A stretch of 64,000 nt of DNA from DASXRA01 sp036502575 (GCA_036502575.1 DASXYL010000065.1:93949-157948), one strand, 5' to 3'; positions 25,452 through 33,942 are shown, counted from the stretch's first letter. Notes: generated by a model from the sequence alone, not told the origin. Program-made: numbers and translations.

Positions 25452-25483
25452 TCCCCTGCTCTAACCGGCTGAGCTACCGCCCC
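25410..25483 (-). tRNA. tRNA with CAU anticodon (Met or Ile2)
   Basis: A complete cloverleaf reads on the minus strand: acceptor GGGGCGG with CCGCCCC, D arm TAGCTCAGCCGGTTAGA, anticodon loop CTCATAA (anticodon CAU), T arm GTGGG-TTCGAGT-CCCAC, discriminator A, and no encoded CCA. The CAU anticodon fits elongator Met or the lysidine-modified Ile2. Features around the anticodon stem resemble Ile2 somewhat, but I cannot decide by eye. The island begins directly at its 3' end. Confidence 0.92.
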
Positions 25484-25525
25484 GGACGCACCTGCGCACT
25501 CTAGCGACCCGCCGCTTGGCGGCGC

Positions 25526-26863
25526 TCAGGCGTCCGGGCGAGCCTCGGCGTGAGCGAAGTGCTTCTCGTGGTCGTGGCGAAGGACCGACTTGCGGATCTT
25601 GCCGGTTGCCGTGTGCGGCAGGTCCGAGACGAAGACGACGTCCTTGGGAACCTGGAAGCCGGCGAGGCGTTCGCGGCAGTGTTCGAGCAGGTCGGTGGGC
25701 GACACGTACTGCCCCGGCCCGAGAACTACGACGGCGAGGACGGCCTCGCTCCAGTGCGGATGCAGGACGCCGATCACGGCGGCGTCGGCGATGGCCGGAT
25801 GGGCGAGCAGCACGGCTTCGACCTTGACGCTGGGGACGTTCTCTCCACCCGTCTTGATCATGTCTTTCTTGCGGTCGAGGAAGAGTAGTTGCCCCTCGGC
25901 GTCGATCACGCCGAGGTCGCCGGTGTGGTGCCATCCGAATGCTTGCGCGGCGGCGGTCGCTTCCGGGTCGCGGTAGTAGCCCAGCATGATGTTGGGGCCC
26001 CGGTGGACGATCTCGCCGGCTTCGTCGGTGTTCGGTGCGCCCGGATGGTCGAGCACGGCGGCGTACATCATCGGCAGCCCGCCGAAGATCGTCAGTCGTT
26101 CGTCGCCGATCATCCGCAGCGCGCCGGCCGGGTCGAAGCCTCGAGTAAGAACGATCGCGGCGCCGGCGGCCAGGGTCGACGTGGCGAGTACGTGTTGCGC
26201 GCAGTGGAACAGCGGCAGCATGGCGCTCATGACGTCGGATTCGGTGACGGCGAGCGTCGCGACGTTGGCGATGATGGCGCTGCAGGCCGACGAGTGCGAG
26301 TGCATCACGCCCTTGGGGTCCCCGGTGGTGCCGCTGGTGTACATGATCAGGGCGAGCTGATCGCCGGAGATCTCGACGTCGGGAAGCTCACTCGGAGATC
26401 CGCTGCAGGCCGTCGACACCGTGCTGTGGTCGGACGAGCCCGCTGGCCGAGAGACCACGACGGCGAGGTCGAGATTGCTCAGCATGGCTGAGATATCCGG
26501 CCGAGCGATGATGTCCTCGTCGACGACCACGCAGGTCACGTCGGCGTGGCGCAGGATGTAGCCGATCTGCTGCGGGGACAGCGCGATGTTGATCGGCACC
26601 CACACGAGTCCGGCCTTGTTGATCCCGTAGATGGCCACCAGCATGTCGATCGAGTTCGCGCACAGCGTGGCGACGTGCGGGCCGCGACGTTGGCCCAACA
26701 GGTAGTGGGCGAACTGCGAGCTGAGGGCATCCAGTTCTCGGTGGCTCACGCGCCGCTCGCCGTCGACGACCGCCAGCCGGTCACCATGGCGGGACGCCGC
26801 GCGATGGATGAGATCGCCCAGAGCCACTCGGCTGATCCGCCGGTACTCGTCGGAGGCGCTCAC
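25526..26863 (-). CDS. Acyl-CoA ligase with internal in-frame deletion
   Basis: 445-residue ANL-family protein, against about 510-530 usually. It has the P-loop MYTSGTTGDPKGV (about 174-186), FGWHHTGDLG, DMIKTGGENVPSVKVE and the C-terminal GKIRKS Lys. Between GGLPMMYAAVLDHPGAP (ends about 277) and NTDEAGEIVHRGPN, some 70-80 residues are missing, including the A4/A5 region with the Y-G-x-T-E motif that binds adenine. The reading frame is kept. The enzyme is probably inactive or altered. GTG 26863 overlaps the SDR stop by four bases. It stands just outside the island, beyond the tRNA. Confidence 0.8.
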   Translation of the reverse strand: MSASDEYRRISRVALGDLIHRAASRHGDRLAVVDGERRVSHRELDALSSQFAHYLLGQRRGPHVATLCANSIDMLVAIYGINKAGLVWVPINIALSPQQIGYILRHADVTCVVVDEDIIARPDISAMLSNLDLAVVVSRPAGSSDHSTVSTACSGSPSELPDVEISGDQLALIMYTSGTTGDPKGVMHSHSSACSAIIANVATLAVTESDVMSAMLPLFHCAQHVLATSTLAAGAAIVLTRGFDPAGALRMIGDERLTIFGGLPMMYAAVLDHPGAPNTDEAGEIVHRGPNIMLGYYRDPEATAAAQAFGWHHTGDLGVIDAEGQLLFLDRKKDMIKTGGENVPSVKVEAVLLAHPAIADAAVIGVLHPHWSEAVLAVVVLGPGQYVSPTDLLEHCRERLAGFQVPKDVVFVSDLPHTATGKIRKSVLRHDHEKHFAHAEARPDA

Positions 26864-27702
26864 CGAGCTGACCGTCCGTTCATGGCTCGACCGGCTTCCT
26901 CGATGGCGGGCTTGACACTGTCGATGGCGCCGCCGCCGTCACAAGGGATGACCGCGCCGGAGATGTAACTCGCGGCGGACGAGGCGAGGAACATCGCCAG
27001 CTGGGCGACATCGTGCTTGGTGCCCAGCCGGCCGAGCGGGGCGTGCTTCAACGCGGTGGCGCCGCCGGGATCGCCGTCCGGGGAGAGGCGAACCAGCCCG
27101 TCGGTGCCGTCGATCGGGCCCGGGGAGATCGCGTTGACCCGGATGCCGTGCGCGGCCCATTCGAGGGCGAGGACGCGCGTGAGCTGGTCCACGCCGGCTT
27201 TGGCCGCGCCGACGTGCGCCTGATAGCGCATCGGGACGTATGCCTGTGGGGCGCTGATGTTGATGACCGATGCGCCGGGCGCCAGGTGCGCAAAGCCTTG
27301 TTGCAGCACGTGGAACGTGCCGAACAGGTCGATGTCGACGACGGTCTTGAAGCCCTTGGCCGACAACCGGTTGCCTTCGACGAGGAAGTTCCCGGCCGCG
27401 CCCGATACGAGTACGTCTATCGCTCCCCACTGCGCGTCGACCTCGTCGAAGACAGCGTCCACGGCGGCGGAATCGCGTACGTCGGCCGCGCGGCCCAGGG
27501 CGGTCACGCCCTGCCCGCGGAGCCGATCGAGCGCGGCGTCCACGTTGGGCTGCCGGCGGCTGGCGACCGCGACCCGCGCGCCGCAGCGGCCGAACGCCTC
27601 GGCGATGCCGTAGTTGATCCCGGACGTGCCGCCGAACACGACAGCGGTACGTCCGGGTGAAGTCGAACGCGATGTCGCCCGTTCCTTGCGCCTGCATAAC
27701 AC
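26860..27702 (-). CDS. 2,4-dienoyl-CoA-reductase-like SDR, possible N-terminal frameshift
   Basis: Rossmann-fold short-chain dehydrogenase: nucleotide-binding FGGTSGINYGIAEAF, the SGAAGNF segment, INISAPQAYVPMRYQAHVGAAKAG, and NAISPGPIDGTDG. The usual catalytic Tyr of Y-x3-K is Val, and the Q-x-H-x-G-x-A-K pattern matches peroxisomal-type 2,4-dienoyl-CoA reductases, which reduce dienoyl-CoA with NADPH. The body is read from GTG 27702. A natural-looking N-terminus ending in FDFT lies in another frame from ATG 27697, and one extra C at 27655-27657 would join the two. The stop overlaps the acyl-CoA ligase start. Function in unsaturated acyl-CoA oxidation is likely if intact. Confidence 0.8.
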   Translation of the reverse strand: MLCRRKERATSRSTSPGRTAVVFGGTSGINYGIAEAFGRCGARVAVASRRQPNVDAALDRLRGQGVTALGRAADVRDSAAVDAVFDEVDAQWGAIDVLVSGAAGNFLVEGNRLSAKGFKTVVDIDLFGTFHVLQQGFAHLAPGASVINISAPQAYVPMRYQAHVGAAKAGVDQLTRVLALEWAAHGIRVNAISPGPIDGTDGLVRLSPDGDPGGATALKHAPLGRLGTKHDVAQLAMFLASSAASYISGAVIPCDGGGAIDSVKPAIEEAGRAMNGRSAR

Positions 27703-27709
27703 TCGTTAT
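27696..27709. promoter_or_regulatory. TetR-type operator between SDR and tetR genes
   Basis: Inverted repeat ATAAC-ACTC-GTTAT overlaps the start of the SDR gene and lies 15 bases before the GTG of the divergent tetR gene (27724). The whole divergent gap is only 21 bp, so a TetR dimer bound here would block both genes. Confidence 0.5.
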
Positions 27710-27723
27710 AGCCTCTCCTGACT

Positions 27724-28362
27724 GTGGTTGACAAGACGGAGACGGCGGCGACCTCGCTGCGCGATCGGGCTCTGGATGCGGCCGCCCGGCTGCTCGCCCA
27801 GGCCGGCCCGGAGGGCATGTCGGTGCGCAAGGTCGCGGCCGCCGCGGACTGTTCCACGATGGTCATCTACCACCATTTCGGCGACAAGGACGGCCTGCTC
27901 AATGCCATGTACATCGCGGGATTCGAGCGGCTCGCGCGCGCCCAGGCGACCGTACCCGCCGTTGCCGACCCCGAGCAGCAGGTCCGCGCGCGGTACCTGA
28001 ACTACCGCGACGTCGCCCGGGAATCCCCCGCCTTCTACCAGGTCATGTTCGGCGCCGGCGCTCCGCAGTTCAGACCCGACGCGCACGCCCGGCAGTTCGC
28101 GAGTGACGCCTACGACCAGTTCGTCGCGGCCGTCACCGCCTGGAGCAGGGCCTGCGAACTGACCAGCACTCCGCGCGCCGCGGCCTACACGCTATGGGCA
28201 TCAGCGCACGGTCTGGTCAGCTTCGAGCTCAGCCGACACGGGCCCAGCGTGGACTACAAGCGGCGCTATACCGCAGCACTCGACACGCTGGTCCGCGGGC
28301 TCCGAGCCGATGGGGTCGCGGACAGGAACTCGGCGACGGCGGCGGCGAAGCCGTCGGCGTGA
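27724..28362 (+). CDS. TetR-family regulator
   Basis: 212 residues with an N-terminal TetR helix-turn-helix (about 12-58: ALDAAARLLAQAGPEGMSVR, then ADCSTMVIYHHFGDKDGLL) and a C-terminal ligand domain of the WHG type (Trp and His near residue 150: TLWASAHGLVSFEL). The GTG start at 27724 is supported by the divergent arrangement. It probably represses itself and the SDR/acyl-CoA ligase pair. Its last 97 bases overlap the 3' end of the convergent hydrolase gene, which is unusually long for an actinobacterial 3' overlap. Confidence 0.87.
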   Translation: MVDKTETAATSLRDRALDAAARLLAQAGPEGMSVRKVAAAADCSTMVIYHHFGDKDGLLNAMYIAGFERLARAQATVPAVADPEQQVRARYLNYRDVARESPAFYQVMFGAGAPQFRPDAHARQFASDAYDQFVAAVTAWSRACELTSTPRAAAYTLWASAHGLVSFELSRHGPSVDYKRRYTAALDTLVRGLRADGVADRNSATAAAKPSA

Positions 28363-29159
28363 CGGTAGTGCGGCTGGTGGCTGCCACCGGGAAAAACCAC
28401 GAGGCGGCTCGACGGCAGGTGCTCGTGCAGGACGTGCGCATGACTCACCGGGATGACGTGATCGTGTTCGGACCACGCGATGAGCGTCGGCACGTGATCG
28501 GCGAGGTAGCGCATCTCGATCAGGTTGCCGCGCTGGCCGGACGGTGCGATCACCGAGCGCAGGCTGGCGAGGAAGGCGGCGCGTCCGGCCGGATGGGCCA
28601 GCCCGCCGAAGGCCCGGCGCAGGTTGGTCACGACGGCCGGCGGCAACCGCAAGGCCCGATGCAGACGCAGCCACCGCACGATGCCGAGGGTCGCTCGGTT
28701 GACGAACAGGCGCAGCACCAGCGACGACCCGGGCACGGCGGCGGCGCGCAGCGCGGGGTGGACGTCCTTGCCCAGGCCGCCCGCGGCAACGAGGACGAGG
28801 CGCTCGGCGTGCGCCGGGTAGTGGTAGGCGAAGTGCATGGCGATGGCGCCGCCGAGGGAGTGGCCGACCAGCGTCGCCCGCGGGACGTCCAAGGAGACGA
28901 GCAGGTCGCGCAAGCTGCGGGCGAACCCGTCGAGCGAGTAGGTGGCCGGCATGCAGGGCGGTTTGTCGGAGACGCCGTGGCCGAGCAGGTCCGGCGCGAT
29001 CACCCTTATGCCGCGGTCGGCCAGCGCGGTGATCGCCGGATCCCACGTGCTGCTGTCGGACACCAGCCCGTGAATCAGCACGACAACCGGGCCGTCAGCG
29101 GGGCCAACGTCCCGGAAACACAGTCGATATCCCGACTGCTGCACGGACTGCTGTCGCAC
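28266..29159 (-). CDS. Alpha/beta hydrolase
   Basis: 297-residue alpha/beta-hydrolase fold enzyme. Motifs: oxyanion HGLVSDSSTWD (about 30-40), nucleophile elbow GHSLGG (Ser near 98), and the late His in FPGGSHQPHYRH. Substrate unknown; the family includes esterases, lactonases and C-C hydrolases. The GTG at 29159 sits inside the 3' arm of the hairpin that follows lon, which should limit its translation in lon readthrough transcripts. No better start with a ribosome-binding site is visible; a GTG at 29144 is an alternative. Confidence 0.82.
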   Translation of the reverse strand: MRQQSVQQSGYRLCFRDVGPADGPVVVLIHGLVSDSSTWDPAITALADRGIRVIAPDLLGHGVSDKPPCMPATYSLDGFARSLRDLLVSLDVPRATLVGHSLGGAIAMHFAYHYPAHAERLVLVAAGGLGKDVHPALRAAAVPGSSLVLRLFVNRATLGIVRWLRLHRALRLPPAVVTNLRRAFGGLAHPAGRAAFLASLRSVIAPSGQRGNLIEMRYLADHVPTLIAWSEHDHVIPVSHAHVLHEHLPSSRLVVFPGGSHQPHYRHADGFAAAVAEFLSATPSARSPRTSVSSAAV

Positions 29160-29190
29160 GCCCAGGACGGTACGTGACCGTCCTGGGCGT
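29158..29190 (-). terminator. Hairpin after lon overlapping hydrolase start
   Basis: Perfect 14-bp stem, ACGCCCAGGACGGT (29158-29171) with ACCGTCCTGGGCGT (29177-29190), and a 5-base loop, seven bases after the lon stop. There is no U-tract, as is common for actinobacterial terminators. The hydrolase GTG start (29157-29159) lies at the base of the stem. Confidence 0.6.
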
Positions 29191-29197
29191 ACGCGAA

Positions 29198-31543
29198 TCA
29201 GGCGGCGGCTACGACCTCAGCGGAATCCGAGACGGCGGAATCCGAGATTGCGTAGGCCAGGATGTCGGCCACGTCGCCGACGGGGCGGACATCCAGCGCT
29301 TCCAGGACATCGGCCGGCACGTCGTCCAGGTCGGGCTCGTTGCGTGCCGGCACGAACACCGTGCGCAGCCCGGCCCGCTGGGCGGCGAGCAGCTTCTGCT
29401 TGACGCCGCCGATCGGCAGCACCCGGCCGTTCAGCGTCACCTCACCGGTCATGCCGACGTCGGAGCGAACGGGTCGGCCCGAGGCCAGCGACGCCAGTGC
29501 GGTCACCATCGTCACGCCCGCGGACGGCCCGTCCTTGGGCACGGCGCCGGCCGGCACGTGGACGTGCACCGCCCGGTCGAGCGCTGCGGCATCGATGCCC
29601 AGCGCCGCGCCGTGCGAACGAAGGTAGGACAGCGCGATGTGCGCCGACTCCTTCATCACATCGCCCAGCTGTCCGGTAAGGGTCAGCCCCGCGCGTCCCT
29701 CCATGGACGTCGCCTCGATGAACAGGACGTCACCGCCCGTGCCGGTCACGGCCAGTCCGGTCGCAACGCCCGGCACGGAGGTCCGTTCCGCCGTCTCCGG
29801 CGTGAACCGGGGCCGGCCGAGGTACTCGCGCAGCTGCTCGACGCCGACCTCGATCGGGGTCGAACCGCCGCCGGCCAGCGACGTCGCCACCTTGCGCAGG
29901 ACGCGAGCCAACGCCCGCTCCAGCTGGCGCACGCCGGCCTCCCGCGTGTAGTCGGACGCGATCTGCCGCAGTGCCTCGTCGGTGATCGTCACGTCGTCGG
30001 AGCTCAGCGCCGCCCGCTGCAACTGCCGGGGCAGCAAGTGGGTACGGGCGATGGCCACCTTGTCGTCCTCGGTGTAACCGTCGAGCGCGACGAGCTCCAT
30101 CCGGTCGAGCAGCGCCGAGGGGATCGTCTCGATGACGTTCGCCGTGGCGAGGAACAGCACGTCGGACAGGTCCAGGTCGACCTCGAGGTAGTGGTCGCGG
30201 AACGTGTGGTTCTGCGCCGGGTCGAGCACCTCGAGCAGCCCCGCCGCGGGGTCGCCGCGGAAGTCGGCGCCCAGCTTGTCGACCTCGTCCAATAGCACGA
30301 CCGGGTTCATCGAGCCGGCCTCGGAGATCGCCCGCACGATGCGACCGGGCAGCGCGCCGACGTAGGTCCGCCGGTGTCCACGGATCTCGGCCTCGTCCCG
30401 CACACCACCCAGGGCGACGCGCACGAACTTGCGCCCGAGCGCTCGGGCCACCGACTCGCCGAGCGACGTCTTGCCCACGCCGGGCGGCCCGGCCAGCGCC
30501 AGGACGGCACCGGAGCCACGACCACCCACGACCTCCAGGCCACGGGACGCGCGACGCGCCCGCACCGCGAGGTACTCGATGATGCGGTCCTTCACGTCGT
30601 CCAGCCCGTGGTGGTCGGCGTCGAGCACCTCACGAGCGGCCGCAATGTCGTCGTTGTCGGTGGTCTTCGTGTTCCAGGGCAGGTCGAGCACGGTGTCGAG
30701 CCAGGTCCGGATCCATCCGGACTCAGGGCTCTGGTCACTCGCCCGTTCGAGCTTGCCGACCTCGCGCAGCGCCGCCTCGCGCACCTTCTCGGGCAGCTCA
30801 GCCTTCTCGACGCGCGCGCGGTAGTCGTCGGCGCCGTCGGGCTCGTCCTCACCGAGCTCCTTGCGGATGGCGGCGAGCTGCTGGCGCAACAGGAACTCGC
30901 GCTGGCTCTTCTCCATACCGTCGCGTACGTCGTCGCGGATCTTGTCCGCGACCTCGGCCTCGGCGAGGTGATCGCGAGCCCACTCGGTGGCCTGGGTCAG
31001 CCGCTGCTCGACGTCTGGCGTCTCCAGCAACTGGCGCCGCTGCTCGGTGGACAGGTAGGACGCGTAGCCGGCCAGGTCGGCGATCGCCGACGGGTCGGTC
31101 AGGCGCTCGACGGAGTCGACCAGCTGCCAGGCGTCGCGCCGCTGCAGGTTGGCCACGACGAGTGCCTTGTACTCGGCCGCCAGCTTCCGAACGGCGTCGG
31201 ACGCATCAGACACAGGCGCGTCCTCGACCAGCTCGGCCTCGACCCAGAGCGCGGCGCCAGGTCCGGTCACGCCGGAACCGATGCGGGCCCGCCCGGTGGC
31301 GCGCAGGACGGCGGCGGGCGCTCCGCCGGGCATCCGGCCGACCTGCTCGATCGTCGCCACGGCGCCGTAGACCGGGTAGCGGTCTTCCATCCGCGGGGTC
31401 AGCAGCAATTGGCCATCAGCCCCGGCCCGGGCGGCGTCGACGGTCGCCTGAGCCAGCTCGTCCAGCTCGACCGGCACCACCATTCCCGGCAAAACGACGG
31501 TATCCGGCAAGGAAAGCACGGGCAGTCGCAAGGTCTCAGTCAT
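29198..31543 (-). CDS. lon: ATP-dependent protease Lon
   Basis: 781-residue LonA protease that degrades misfolded and regulatory proteins. Domain order: N-terminal LON substrate domain (1-200), helical middle (to about 310), AAA+ module with Walker A GPPGVGKTS and Walker B VVLLDEVDK, then the C-terminal protease with the catalytic Ser in PKDGPSAGVTM and Lys in GGVKQKLLA. GGAGG precedes the ATG at 31543. A HAIR-like heat-shock operator lies directly upstream (31558-31578). Confidence 0.96.
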   Translation of the reverse strand: MTETLRLPVLSLPDTVVLPGMVVPVELDELAQATVDAARAGADGQLLLTPRMEDRYPVYGAVATIEQVGRMPGGAPAAVLRATGRARIGSGVTGPGAALWVEAELVEDAPVSDASDAVRKLAAEYKALVVANLQRRDAWQLVDSVERLTDPSAIADLAGYASYLSTEQRRQLLETPDVEQRLTQATEWARDHLAEAEVADKIRDDVRDGMEKSQREFLLRQQLAAIRKELGEDEPDGADDYRARVEKAELPEKVREAALREVGKLERASDQSPESGWIRTWLDTVLDLPWNTKTTDNDDIAAAREVLDADHHGLDDVKDRIIEYLAVRARRASRGLEVVGGRGSGAVLALAGPPGVGKTSLGESVARALGRKFVRVALGGVRDEAEIRGHRRTYVGALPGRIVRAISEAGSMNPVVLLDEVDKLGADFRGDPAAGLLEVLDPAQNHTFRDHYLEVDLDLSDVLFLATANVIETIPSALLDRMELVALDGYTEDDKVAIARTHLLPRQLQRAALSSDDVTITDEALRQIASDYTREAGVRQLERALARVLRKVATSLAGGGSTPIEVGVEQLREYLGRPRFTPETAERTSVPGVATGLAVTGTGGDVLFIEATSMEGRAGLTLTGQLGDVMKESAHIALSYLRSHGAALGIDAAALDRAVHVHVPAGAVPKDGPSAGVTMVTALASLASGRPVRSDVGMTGEVTLNGRVLPIGGVKQKLLAAQRAGLRTVFVPARNEPDLDDVPADVLEALDVRPVGDVADILAYAISDSAVSDSAEVVAAA

Positions 31544-31557
31544 CAGTCCTCCGAAAA

Positions 31558-31578
31558 ATTGAGTCTAGGAAGCTCAAT
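31558..31578. promoter_or_regulatory. HAIR-like HspR operator of lon
   Basis: ATTGAGT-N7-GCTCAAT lies 15 bases upstream of the lon start. The consensus for the HspR-associated inverted repeat is CTTGAGT-N7-ACTCAAG; half-sites match in five to six of seven positions with the exact N7 spacing. HspR control of lon is established in Streptomyces. Confidence 0.7.
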
Positions 31579-31627
31579 CGGCGGAGGCCTCCGGTTGTTC
31601 CCGACCGGGTCCGCTGAGGGCGAACGC

Positions 31628-32503
31628 CTAGGCCGCTGCTGCGAGCAGCTGGGCGACGAGCAGGTCGGCCAGGCCGAATCCGACCGACTTGAACAGCGTC
31701 CGGCCGGCGCCATTCGGCGCAGCGACCGCGCCGCGGACGAGCGAGGCCAGGTCGTGGGCGAAGACATCCTCCGACGCCGCGCCCTCGGCGACCGCCATGA
31801 TCAGGTCGCCCGCCTCGTGCCGCGCCCCGTCGGCGTCGTCCACCACGACGAACGACGAGCCGACCACGTCGGCGGCGACCTCTCGGGTGTCGGGACGGTG
31901 CGCGCCGATCGCGTTCACGTGAACGCGTGCGCCCAGCTCGGCCGCCCGCACGACCGGGGTGGTCGCCGTCGTGCATACGCACACGATGTCGGCCTCGGGC
32001 AAGTCGGCGGCCGCCACCGCTCCGAGTTCGTCGGCGAGCGCCTCGGCCCGACCCGGCGTCCGCCCGATGATGGTTACCGACGAGATCGCCCGCACGGCGC
32101 GCATCGCGAGCACGTGCTCGCGGGCTTGCGGACCGGTGCCCACCACGGCGAGCCGCGACGCGGACTCCGGCGCGAGCAGGTCGGTGGCCAGCGCCGAGAG
32201 CGCCGCGGTCCTCAGCAGGGTCAGCGAGACCGCGTCGGCCACCACCAGCGGCGTCAGCGTCGTGGCGTCGAACAGCACGTACACGCCCTGCACCCGGACC
32301 GGCCCGCGGCCGACCGTCGCGAGCTTGACCCCGGCGACGTCGCCGGCCTCGGCCGGCATGACGAGCAGCTCGCCGCCCGTCCAGGCCGTGGAGCCGCGCA
32401 CCGGCTGCGGCGGCGGCTCCGCGGCCAGGCCCGACCGCAACGCCGCGACGGCGTCAGCTACCGAGATGGCAGCACGAACCGCCGAGCTGTCGAGATACCT
32501 CAC
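31628..32503 (-). CDS. Ornithine cyclodeaminase/mu-crystallin family protein
   Basis: 291 residues. The NAD-binding site is GTGPQAREH (about 127-135) with the following IIGRTPGRAEAL; substrate-side residues of the family lie in LLRTAALSALAT and in GAHRPDTREV. Members include ornithine cyclodeaminase, alanine dehydrogenase and ketimine reductases, so the substrate cannot be fixed from sequence alone. The GTG start at 32503 overlaps the aldehyde dehydrogenase stop by four bases, so the two genes are co-translated and may act on the same amino-acid-derived compound. Confidence 0.85.
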   Translation of the reverse strand: MRYLDSSAVRAAISVADAVAALRSGLAAEPPPQPVRGSTAWTGGELLVMPAEAGDVAGVKLATVGRGPVRVQGVYVLFDATTLTPLVVADAVSLTLLRTAALSALATDLLAPESASRLAVVGTGPQAREHVLAMRAVRAISSVTIIGRTPGRAEALADELGAVAAADLPEADIVCVCTTATTPVVRAAELGARVHVNAIGAHRPDTREVAADVVGSSFVVVDDADGARHEAGDLIMAVAEGAASEDVFAHDLASLVRGAVAAPNGAGRTLFKSVGFGLADLLVAQLLAAAA

Positions 32504-33942
32504 CAGGAGGTGGCCACGTACGTCGTCTCGAGGTATTCGCCGATGCCCTCGAATCCGCCCTCACGACCGATCCCGGACTCCTTCACGCCGCCGAAGGGCG
32601 CCGCTGGGTCGGACACCAGCCCGCGGTTGAGCCCGACCATGCCGACTTCGAGGCGCTCGGATACGCGCAGGCCGCGGGCGAGATCGCCGGTGTAGACGTA
32701 GCCGGTGAGGCCCATCTCGGTCGCGTTGGCGACGGCGACGGCGTCGTCCTCGTCGTGCACCGTGATGATCGGCGCGACCGGGCCGAAGATCTCCTCGGTC
32801 GCGACAGGGGACGTGCGCGGCACGTCGGTGAGCACCGTCGCCGGGTAGAAGAATCCGGGCCGGTCCAGCGGCGAACCGCCGAGCGTGGCCACCGCCCCGG
32901 CCGCGACGGAGTCCGACACCTTGGCGGCGATGCCCTCGACCGCCCGCTCGCTGACCATCGGCCCGAGCTGGGTGTCCTCGGACGGGCCGGCGCCGACCCG
33001 CAGCGCGCCCATGCGCGCCGCCAGCCGTTCGGCAAACTCGGCCGCGACACCCGATTGGACGAGGAACCGGTTGGCTGCCGTGCAGGCCTGACCGCCGTTG
33101 CGCATCTTGGCGAGCATCGCACCGTCGACCGCGGCGTCCAGGTCGGCGTCGTCGAGCACGATGAACGGACCGTTGCCGCCGAGCTCCATCGAGCAGTTGA
33201 CGATGCGGTCGGCGGCCTGCTTCAGCAGCTGGCTGCCCACCCCGGTCGAGCCGGTGAACGACAGCTTGCGCACCCGCTCGTCGCGCAGGGCGGCGCTGAC
33301 CAGGTCGGCCGGATGGTCGGTGGTGAGCAGGTTGACCACCCCGGGCGGCGCGCCGGCGTCAGCCAGCACCTGGGCCAGCAGTAAGGCTGTATACGGCGTC
33401 TCGTGGGCCGGCTTGAGGATCACGGTGCATCCCGCGGCCAACGCCGGGCCGATCTTGCGGGTGGCCATCGCGGCCGGGAAATTCCACGGCGTCAGCAGCA
33501 GTGAGACGCCGACCGGCTTGCGGAACGTCAGGATGCGGTTCGCCCCGGACGGCGCCAGGCGCAGCTCGCCGCCGACGCGCACCGCCTCCTCGCTGAACCA
33601 CCGGAAGAACTCGGCCGCATAAGCGACTTCGGCCCGGGCGTCCGTGAGCGACTTGCCCATTTCGAGGCTCATCACGTAGGCGATGTCTTCCCGTCGAGAG
33701 ATCATCAGCTCGAACGCCTTACGCAATACCTCGCCGCGCTCGCGGGGCGCCGTGGCCGACCAGGACGGCAGGGCCGCGGCCGCCACCTCGACGGCGTGCG
33801 CCACATCATCGTCGCCGGCCCGGGCGACGTCGCCGATCGCGTCGCCGGTGGACGGGTCCAGCACCGGCAGCGTGCCGGCCGAGCCGGCGGTCCACTTGCC
33901 ATCGATGAACAGTTCGGTCGGGGTGCCGGCGGGAAGGCTCAT
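32500..33942 (-). CDS. NAD(P)-dependent aldehyde dehydrogenase (SSADH-like)
   Basis: 480-residue aldehyde dehydrogenase, oxidising an aldehyde to a carboxylic acid. Motifs: TPWNFPAAMATRKIGPALAA (about 150), nucleotide-binding FTGSTGVGSQL, general base Glu in MELGGNGPFIV, and nucleophile Cys in NGGQACTAANR. The C-terminal GLVSDPAAPFGGVKESGIGR resembles succinate-semialdehyde dehydrogenases (GabD). I chose the ATG at 33942; the frame is open further upstream but that is shadow sequence. It is coupled with the ornithine-cyclodeaminase family gene. Confidence 0.9.
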   Translation of the reverse strand: MSLPAGTPTELFIDGKWTAGSAGTLPVLDPSTGDAIGDVARAGDDDVAHAVEVAAAALPSWSATAPRERGEVLRKAFELMISRREDIAYVMSLEMGKSLTDARAEVAYAAEFFRWFSEEAVRVGGELRLAPSGANRILTFRKPVGVSLLLTPWNFPAAMATRKIGPALAAGCTVILKPAHETPYTALLLAQVLADAGAPPGVVNLLTTDHPADLVSAALRDERVRKLSFTGSTGVGSQLLKQAADRIVNCSMELGGNGPFIVLDDADLDAAVDGAMLAKMRNGGQACTAANRFLVQSGVAAEFAERLAARMGALRVGAGPSEDTQLGPMVSERAVEGIAAKVSDSVAAGAVATLGGSPLDRPGFFYPATVLTDVPRTSPVATEEIFGPVAPIITVHDEDDAVAVANATEMGLTGYVYTGDLARGLRVSERLEVGMVGLNRGLVSDPAAPFGGVKESGIGREGGFEGIGEYLETTYVATSW

